In this document: piece after piece, positions 17,601 through 20,718 of the stretch | Layout: every line of letters begins with the position of its first letter | Numbering within the stretch: the stretch's first letter is position 1 | From: a virus | Reading direction: 5' to 3' (one strand) | Length of the DNA: 20,718 bases | IMG/VR virus record: IMGVR_UViG_3300046009_006648 | Location: 1-20,718 of that record | Notes under the pieces: model-generated | The model's database searches: none | Seen by the model: only the letters and a program-made list of their open reading frames with translations | Told to the model about the DNA's origin: nothing | Translations under genes and position numbers: made by a program

Positions 17601-19004
17601 CTCATCAATCTTTTCTAAGGCTTGACCACCAGCAGACTCAGCAATGTTCAAAGCAAAACTAGCCAACTTGCCTATAGCGCCCCCAGGCAACAATAACGTT
17701 GGAAGCTCTTGCATTATTTCTGAGCCAACAAGCGTTAAAGAACCTAAAGGATTCTCAATGGTTGCTTCAACAACAGCCCTGCCAATATCTGTAGCGCTTG
17801 AATTAGGGTTTGATGCAACCCCATAAATCTTGCTAATAAACGCTTGTTGCTGCGCTTTAATATCTTCTGGTATTAGCGCTTGCCCACCTTGCTCGATAAC
17901 GCTTAGGTAATCAATAGCGCGTTGCAGTGTTTGTGGCGCTATGCCAACTTGCTGTCCTGCTGCAAGCCAGCTTTTCCCAAGCTCTGCAAGACTTGATTGC
18001 AAAAGACCGCGAGCCGAGTCAAAGAACCCTGCTTGCACTAATGCAGGGTCACGCTCACCCATTACATAGTCTGCTGGGCCTGCACCTGATAGGTCTTCAT
18101 AACCACCAAGGAATCCAGCACCTGATGCAGCACGTTGCGCACGGGCTTCGTCTTGGTTTATGGCAGTGCTAGAACCGCGCACATAACCTTGAATGAACGA
18201 TTGGCCTATATCGCCACCAGTCACAGCGGCCTGCAACGAACTTGTTGCGCCTGATACAAGTCCGCTATCAACAGTACGGTCGCCAGTAATACTTACATCG
18301 CTTGCAGCAGATTGAACGCCAGAAGCAATCAATGAGTTAGTAACCGCTTTTTCAACATCGCCACCCATCAACCGTGCACTTGCAGCAGCTCTAATGGCAT
18401 TATCAATAATCGGATTGCCAACAGCATTAGGAATTACAGACGCAACAATGTTTTGCTTTAATGCGTCAGCAATTGGTACGCCTTGCGCAACCTGAACACT
18501 CGTATTGATGATGCCTTGACCAACCGCTTGTGCAATTGCAGCATTTGTAATGCCAAGTGCATTGCCAATAGCAGAGGCATAAGGCCCAAGGACAGGCGCA
18601 GCAATTAATCCTGCTGCAACACCTAAAAAGTCTTTGAACGCTTGGTCTGGGTGCTCGCCTTTATAGAACTGACCTTCGCCTACAGGGATAAGTTGATCGC
18701 CCTGTACGGCATACATCTGAGCATAACGCTCACGATTAGGCCCACCAGTCTTGCCTGCTATATGGTAGAACTGATTACCATTAACATCGGTATATGGCGT
18801 GATTGATGTACTTGAATGGCCGATTAAAGCCTGGTACAGCGGATGCGCTGGGTCTACGTTGCGAGCAATGTACTCAAGCGCAGTGGCTGGCCTTACAGTT
18901 TCAGTCGTTTCATTCTCGCCGCTGAACACATCGGTGACAGTGCCAAAGTCCGTTACACCAGCAAACGGATTGTTCAGTACGATGTTAGGGCCGAGATTAG
19001 CCAT
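14604..19004 (-). CDS. Giant virion protein with duplicated internal modules (1466 aa)
   Basis: The N-terminal domain (about 35-115) has YQALIGHSSTSITPYTD, NQFYHIAG and RERYAQMYAVQGDQLIPVG, then FYKGEHPDQAFKDFLGVAAG, leading into hydrophobic helices (about 125-200). A second hydrophobic block (about 430-560, with SLTLVGSEIMQELPTLLLPG and ESLEEGITQYILTGDRNAAT) could enter membranes. From about 620 the chain is Thr/Asp/Val-rich and repetitive: a 36-residue TALVID unit at 628-663 and 1157-1192, and a YPTVEARN/LMAGNPT module at 741-829 and 947-1029 with a partial third copy at 1098-1130. The C-terminus has VDTTP repeats and ends basic (NVRSLKLRRALGI). No transglycosylase motif is visible. Size and place suggest a podovirus ejection or injected virion protein. 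Its start follows the previous stop directly (TAAATG). Confidence 0.75.
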   Translation of the reverse strand: MANLGPNIVLNNPFAGVTDFGTVTDVFSGENETTETVRPATALEYIARNVDPAHPLYQALIGHSSTSITPYTDVNGNQFYHIAGKTGGPNRERYAQMYAVQGDQLIPVGEGQFYKGEHPDQAFKDFLGVAAGLIAAPVLGPYASAIGNALGITNAAIAQAVGQGIINTSVQVAQGVPIADALKQNIVASVIPNAVGNPIIDNAIRAAASARLMGGDVEKAVTNSLIASGVQSAASDVSITGDRTVDSGLVSGATSSLQAAVTGGDIGQSFIQGYVRGSSTAINQDEARAQRAASGAGFLGGYEDLSGAGPADYVMGERDPALVQAGFFDSARGLLQSSLAELGKSWLAAGQQVGIAPQTLQRAIDYLSVIEQGGQALIPEDIKAQQQAFISKIYGVASNPNSSATDIGRAVVEATIENPLGSLTLVGSEIMQELPTLLLPGGAIGKLASFALNIAESAGGQALEKIDELRRANPNMTNQQLIEAARADAGISGLVTAVASLLPGANTKALQPIVEGLKESLEEGITQYILTGDRNAATGSAILGGVIGGKTTGALQTGDQVAEAAQRTFAEVPSLGSITVSSTRLPLDQPFVTPGEPLAITPSVVTKQGATDNVPAPQLPTAVVISTDPTKDTALVIDSSGQTKIVGATDVATGTKVTEGQTFTITTDNKLTSDASKVTPTVTTKTIDTKETAPTVTDTKAVTPDSTIKISEGVRREPTTYTGDLQGQRGTGAARLDEFQRTFQGTLYPTVEARNKAMQDYYASLGIRTEPETTAPTDTFTVSKPVVRDDANLADVISKLGSLGFTPTNEVVSQLMAGNPTKAEVNQRIDAQTYNNRFYATAQEAANAKLKDDLIRVGNDLIGQGKSFEEVTSFLNGQLGALGLASGITMKNGRPEVMLVATQQVERRAAPDTNVQTDPALAEAKARIEDAKARAAANTARAEEQTRTFNGTVYPTVEARNQAAADFASFAGITPTERVASDVTENPPGAANLASVVNFLGQMGITPTQSMMDALMAGNPTNAEVLTRIRSNPEILAAVAARGQTQDTGTKVGPGGQVVTGGDVKVGGDLVTGGEIVQEQKPAEIDVANQPALQQDVVALLGRMGLPTSAAFVAELTRDNATNAQVLQRLQADPAVQALIRQQRFGQTDTAIVVAVNPTNNTALVIDTKGNTQTIEAVDTKTGQTLVEDQVITVPVVTETAQTFTFDPAASLIQTRFQENGKVATEQDIASLKAAAQQAGIDFTSDNFGTTPAYQRWATLVNDTAQGIKPYVAPTVTPEVKVDTGTKVIPSVTESIDLTFDPGRVNIDTPEDTVQAQDTFSFVDTTPAVDTTPVIDTTPTFDTVVDTLPQDTVPTYGEDEDIIKFLGLDQQPTPTEPEAPPAEDTIGGGTGTTNIIPEERLAVAPKAVYTPRPGTRVVDTGTSTGILPTRVQLSEGMGDDVEGTGEEEQQPVWNVRSLKLRRALGI
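15429..15536 (-). repeat. TALVID unit copy 2 (residues 1157-1192)
   Basis: NPTNNTALVIDTKGNTQTIE, then AVDTKTGQTLVEDQVI. It has the same length as copy 1 with about half the residues identical. It looks like a small beta-hairpin domain (strand, turn, strand), suited to a structural or binding role. Confidence 0.8.
15615..15713 (-). repeat. Partial third module copy (residues 1098-1130)
   Basis: VALLGRMGLPTSAAFVAEL, then DNATNAQVLQRL, matches the second half of copies 1 and 2 (LG..G.PT ... NPTNAEVLTRI). The YPTVEARN half is absent, so it is a partial or decayed copy. Confidence 0.7.
15918..16166 (-). repeat. Module copy 2 inside the 1466-aa protein (residues 947-1029)
   Basis: It begins RTFNGTVYPTVEARNQA and ends with ANLASVVNFLGQMGITPT and ALMAGNPTNAEVLTRI. 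It is the second full copy of the module at 16518-16784. The shared words TF.GT.YPTVEARN.A, ANLA.V, LG..G.TPT and LMAGNPT.AEV..RI leave no doubt about homology. Confidence 0.85.
16518..16784 (-). repeat. Module copy 1 inside the 1466-aa protein (residues 741-829)
   Basis: It begins RTFQGTLYPTVEARNKA and ends with ANLADVISKLGSLGFTPT and QLMAGNPTKAEVNQRI. It matches the segment at 15918-16166 in order and spacing (89 against 83 residues). The nucleotide sequences differ much more than the protein pattern, so the duplication is old and kept by selection. Confidence 0.85.
17016..17123 (-). repeat. TALVID unit copy 1 (residues 628-663)
   Basis: DPTKDTALVIDSSGQTKIVG, then ATDVATGTKVTEGQTF. It pairs with a matching 36-residue segment at 15429-15536, in the consensus NPT..TALVID..G.T..I.A.D..TG....E.Q. 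The two copies bracket the YPTVEARN modules, giving a nested A-B-B-b-A order along the chain. Confidence 0.8.
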
Positions 19005-19343
19005 TTACAGTCCTAGTGCATTGATGATCTGTTGATGAATCAATAAGTGGCCTTGCAGCCATTCATAAAAATCATCTTCCTGGTTCCAGTCTGTATCAAA
19101 GAGATCAAACGGGTTTTCCAATCCAAGTTGCTCTGCCAGTGCATTATGCTCAACAGAATGCGCCCACAGCCAGTCGTCCAAGTCCTCAATGTCAGCATCG
19201 GCAATCGGGAATCGAGGGATAAGTATTCCCGTATCAGCAAGCTGATTCGCAAACGTTTGGTGCTGGACGGCGTTTTCAAAGAGCATCTCGCGCAAACCAT
19301 CGCTGTCACCAAAAACAACGTTAGATAGAGTCTCCAGATTCAC
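19005..19343 (-). CDS. Helical phage protein with three His-containing repeats (112 aa)
   Basis: The start is GTG 19341-19343 with AGGAGC upstream; it overlaps the end of the previous gene by 23 bases. Three similar helices are visible: LREMLFENAVQHQTFANQLA (about 17-36), LDDWLWAHSVEHNALAEQLG (55-74) and FYEWLQGHLLIHQQIINALG (92-111). They share a W/L-x-x-H-x-x-x-H spacing and an LGL-type end, separated by acidic linkers (ADADIEDLD; DTDWNQEDD). I have met the last repeat type in small proteins near virion genes of aquatic phages. The His pairs could bind metal or form a polar stripe; neither is established. It directly precedes the 1466-aa virion gene, so a structural or chaperone role is a fair guess. 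Confidence 0.78.
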   Translation of the reverse strand: MNLETLSNVVFGDSDGLREMLFENAVQHQTFANQLADTGILIPRFPIADADIEDLDDWLWAHSVEHNALAEQLGLENPFDLFDTDWNQEDDFYEWLQGHLLIHQQIINALGL

Positions 19344-19659
19344 TGGAGTTCGCTCCTAAGCTAAGTTCTATTGCAGGCACAATCCACTGGCAGGTCGCTT
19401 CATCAAGCGTTGCATCATCACTTGGCTTGGGCGGGATGAAGGCATCACGCGCTGCATCGTAGGTGTAACCCAGGCCAGCGTAATTCTTGCGGAAGTTGCC
19501 GTTGTACGAAGTCTGCTTCCAGGTTCCGCCAAGCAGTCGTTCGCAGAAGGCTGCGCCGATGTATTCCTTCTCAACACCGTTAGCGTCTGCTGTGTCTTTG
19601 TTATCAACAACGATGACTTGCACAACAACGTCGTTTTCAATCTTTGCGAAATGGGCCAT
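19321..19659 (-). CDS. MAHFAKIE-type phage protein (112 aa)
   Basis: The start ATG 19657-19659 lies directly after the previous stop with GGAGG five bases upstream. The sequence MAHFAKIENDVVVQVIVVDN, then EYIGAAFCERLLGGTWKQTS and YNGNFRKNYAGLGYTYDAAR with an FIPPKPSDDATLDEATCQW tail, matches a family I know well from aquatic phages, though its function is unknown. The WKQTSYNGNFRKNYAGLGYTYD core is its most conserved part. It usually occurs near tail or fibre genes, as here, next to a dioxygenase. No catalytic motif is evident. A virion or accessory role is possible. Confidence 0.85.
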   Translation of the reverse strand: MAHFAKIENDVVVQVIVVDNKDTADANGVEKEYIGAAFCERLLGGTWKQTSYNGNFRKNYAGLGYTYDAARDAFIPPKPSDDATLDEATCQWIVPAIELSLGANSSESGDSI

Positions 19660-20262
19660 CTATGCCTCCAACTTAAGACCAGTTAAATCCATCTCTTCCC
19701 CGACTGTACCCACAGGGAAGGTATTAAAACTCAATGAAATGCGTGTCTGCTCACCCTGAATGGTAGGCACCATGTGCGTTAAGGATGAGGGGAAAAGAAT
19801 CAACCGGCCAGTAAATGCCTCAAACCACCATGACTCTGAGTTGTACGCATTCCAGTTGTCGGTGGGAAACTTGATCTGCTGCCAGCCGTCTTTGTAAAAG
19901 TAAATCCTGTCATCAGGATTGGTCTGCAAGTAAAACACGCCTGAGATGTAGCTATTCGGGTGGGCATGTTTGTGGTGATACTGACCCTGCTCACTGTAAT
20001 TGCACCAGCTTTGTGTGATGCGTAGGGATACGTTGTGCTTGGGATTGACCGTGGCTTTGAAGTATTCAGCCACGCTGTCCTCAATGAATGATCGCAGGCT
20101 TGTCATGGCCGGATTGCGAAGCACGAAGTTATCCGTGGAGGTCGTATTGCCCGTGTTAGGCCGAGTCTCAAGCTCACGCACAAAGAACATCTCCTCGTCC
20201 GTGAGTTCACGGCCAAGGTCAGCAAAACCTACTGGCGTTGGAAATAAGTTATGCAGGTTCAC
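19660..20262 (-). CDS. 2-oxoglutarate/Fe(II)-dependent dioxygenase
   Basis: This is a protein of about 200 residues of the 2OG-Fe(II) oxygenase superfamily (PF13759-like), which uses iron and 2-oxoglutarate to hydroxylate a substrate. Motifs visible are YHHKHAHPNSYISGVFYL (metal-binding His near residues 99-101), the distal His in PSSLTHMVP (H163), and the 2-oxoglutarate-binding Arg in TRISLSFNTFP (R174). A TTG at 20277 would add five residues, but GAGG in the complement is spaced for GTG 20260-20262, which I prefer. It sits between a fibre-like gene and virion genes. The substrate is unknown: tail or capsid protein, DNA, or a host molecule are all possible. Phage enzymes of this type are frequent in aquatic viruses. 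Confidence 0.9.
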   Translation of the reverse strand: MNLHNLFPTPVGFADLGRELTDEEMFFVRELETRPNTGNTTSTDNFVLRNPAMTSLRSFIEDSVAEYFKATVNPKHNVSLRITQSWCNYSEQGQYHHKHAHPNSYISGVFYLQTNPDDRIYFYKDGWQQIKFPTDNWNAYNSESWWFEAFTGRLILFPSSLTHMVPTIQGEQTRISLSFNTFPVGTVGEEMDLTGLKLEA

Positions 20263-20509
20263 CGATAGCCTCTTCAATCATCCTTCTTTCGCCAGTGATC
20301 TTCTCCCAATCCTCATCAAGCCAGATCGTGGGGATTGACTCTTCAAACTCTTTGATCTTTTCCATCACCCAGTAAATCTCTTCCATGCTGGGCTTAGGCC
20401 GTGGATCATCCCAACGTGTAATGACGTTATTGGTTATCTCCCACTTGGCATTTGGACGAAGCATGTGCATCGCTGTATCAATGCCGTAAAACCTCATGAT
20501 CTTCTTCAT
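20249..20509 (-). CDS. Small phage protein next to the tail fibre gene (86 aa)
   Basis: ATG 20507-20509 has AGAGG about four bases upstream. The chain begins MKKIMRFYGIDTAMHMLRPN, then WEITNNVITRWDDPRPKPSM and a helical EEIYWVMEKIKEFEESIPTI part. The RPNA.W.I....I..W....P.PS.EEI pattern looks like short phage proteins found after tail-fibre genes, sometimes called tail-fibre assembly chaperones, but the match is only by overall form. The end overlaps the dioxygenase by 14 bases in another frame. Role open. Confidence 0.7.
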   Translation of the reverse strand: MKKIMRFYGIDTAMHMLRPNAKWEITNNVITRWDDPRPKPSMEEIYWVMEKIKEFEESIPTIWLDEDWEKITGERRMIEEAIGEPA

Positions 20510-20517
20510 GTGACCTC

Positions 20518-20718
20518 TTATTGATTGATCTTGATGATTACGATGCCGGAGCCGCCTGCCGCTCGTTCCCCACCGCCACCACCTCCAGTATTTACGGTGC
20601 CTGCTGTACCAGTCCCCGCCGCTCCTGGGCCGCCGCCACCCGACCCGCCTGTTGTTGTTCCAGCACCACCACCCCCGCCAGCATAAGTCCCTCCGCCAAG
20701 AGCAGCGCTGACTGTCAT
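20518..20718 (-). CDS. Glycine-rich C-terminus of a tail/fibre protein (partial)
   Basis: The reverse frame is open to the right edge and ends at TAA 20518-20520. The visible 66 residues are mostly Gly with Ala and Thr (GGGTYAGGGGGAGTTTGGSG and similar), ending in GGSGIVIIKINQ. A glycine-rich block followed by GGSGIVII..  is the typical C-terminal end of phage tail-fibre or tail-tip proteins with a glycine-rich domain. The window edge coincides with an ATG codon, but nothing suggests a true start there, so I treat it as a fragment of a much larger protein. It is the first late gene seen, upstream of the 86-aa gene by eight bases. Confidence 0.8.
   Translation of the reverse strand: MTVSAALGGGTYAGGGGGAGTTTGGSGGGGPGAAGTGTAGTVNTGGGGGGERAAGGSGIVIIKINQ

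Noticed and set aside
1-20718. Integrase, attachment site, repressor or insertion sequence
   Set aside because: No transposase or integrase motifs, no terminal inverted repeats with target duplications, and no tRNA-derived attachment site were seen.

Overview
The window reads as about half of a tailed bacteriophage genome. There is no ribosomal RNA, tRNA, integrase, repressor or bacterial housekeeping gene. Almost every gene overlaps or abuts its neighbour, and the recognisable products are phage recombination, lysis and virion proteins. Several small proteins (the MAHFAKIE, MKPGLYANI, MPLKRGSSQKTI and GGPAFP..GMTLRDYF types) belong to families I associate with phages of aquatic bacteria. Three or four long Ala/Gln-rich proteins in a row resemble the internal ejection proteins of podoviruses, so a podovirus-like phage is my best inference. 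The host cannot be named from this sequence; moderate GC and good Shine-Dalgarno sites fit a Gram-negative aquatic bacterium.

Layout. Positions 1-6733 are transcribed rightward (early side) and 6831-20718 leftward (late side). The two sides converge on a strong rightward terminator at 6824-6851, whose loop contains the stop codon of the last leftward gene. The early side has two blocks. Block 1 (331-2524) is ten very small genes of unknown function, including a 57-aa gene and a 25-aa membrane microprotein in overlapping frames, preceded by an AT-rich leader. Block 2 (3021-6733) is a tight ten-gene operon for DNA recombination: a YqaJ-type exonuclease, a single-strand annealing protein, an SSB-like protein, a PDDEXK resolvase-like nuclease, two helix-turn-helix proteins and a zinc-ribbon protein resembling the N-terminus of NrdR. 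Between the blocks lies about 500 bp without a convincing gene. It is packed with inverted repeats, including a long nested hairpin with a U-run on the leftward strand, and a 20-bp-period direct repeat. This is the least explained part of the window.

The late side, in transcription order from the right edge, runs as follows: the glycine-rich C-terminus of a tail or fibre protein, a small protein, a 2-oxoglutarate/Fe(II) dioxygenase, two 112-aa proteins, a 1466-aa virion-type protein with duplicated internal modules, three coiled-coil proteins (355, 520 and 688 aa), a string of small proteins, a lysis cassette (two single-TM proteins, a 3-TM holin-like protein, a GH24 lysozyme) and two small basic proteins. 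Nearly all junctions are ATGA, GTGA, TTGA or TAATG overlaps, so each side probably works as translationally coupled polycistronic messages.

Limits: terminase, portal, capsid, polymerase and any lysogeny genes lie outside the window or are absent. Family assignments rest on recognised motifs, not on a search.
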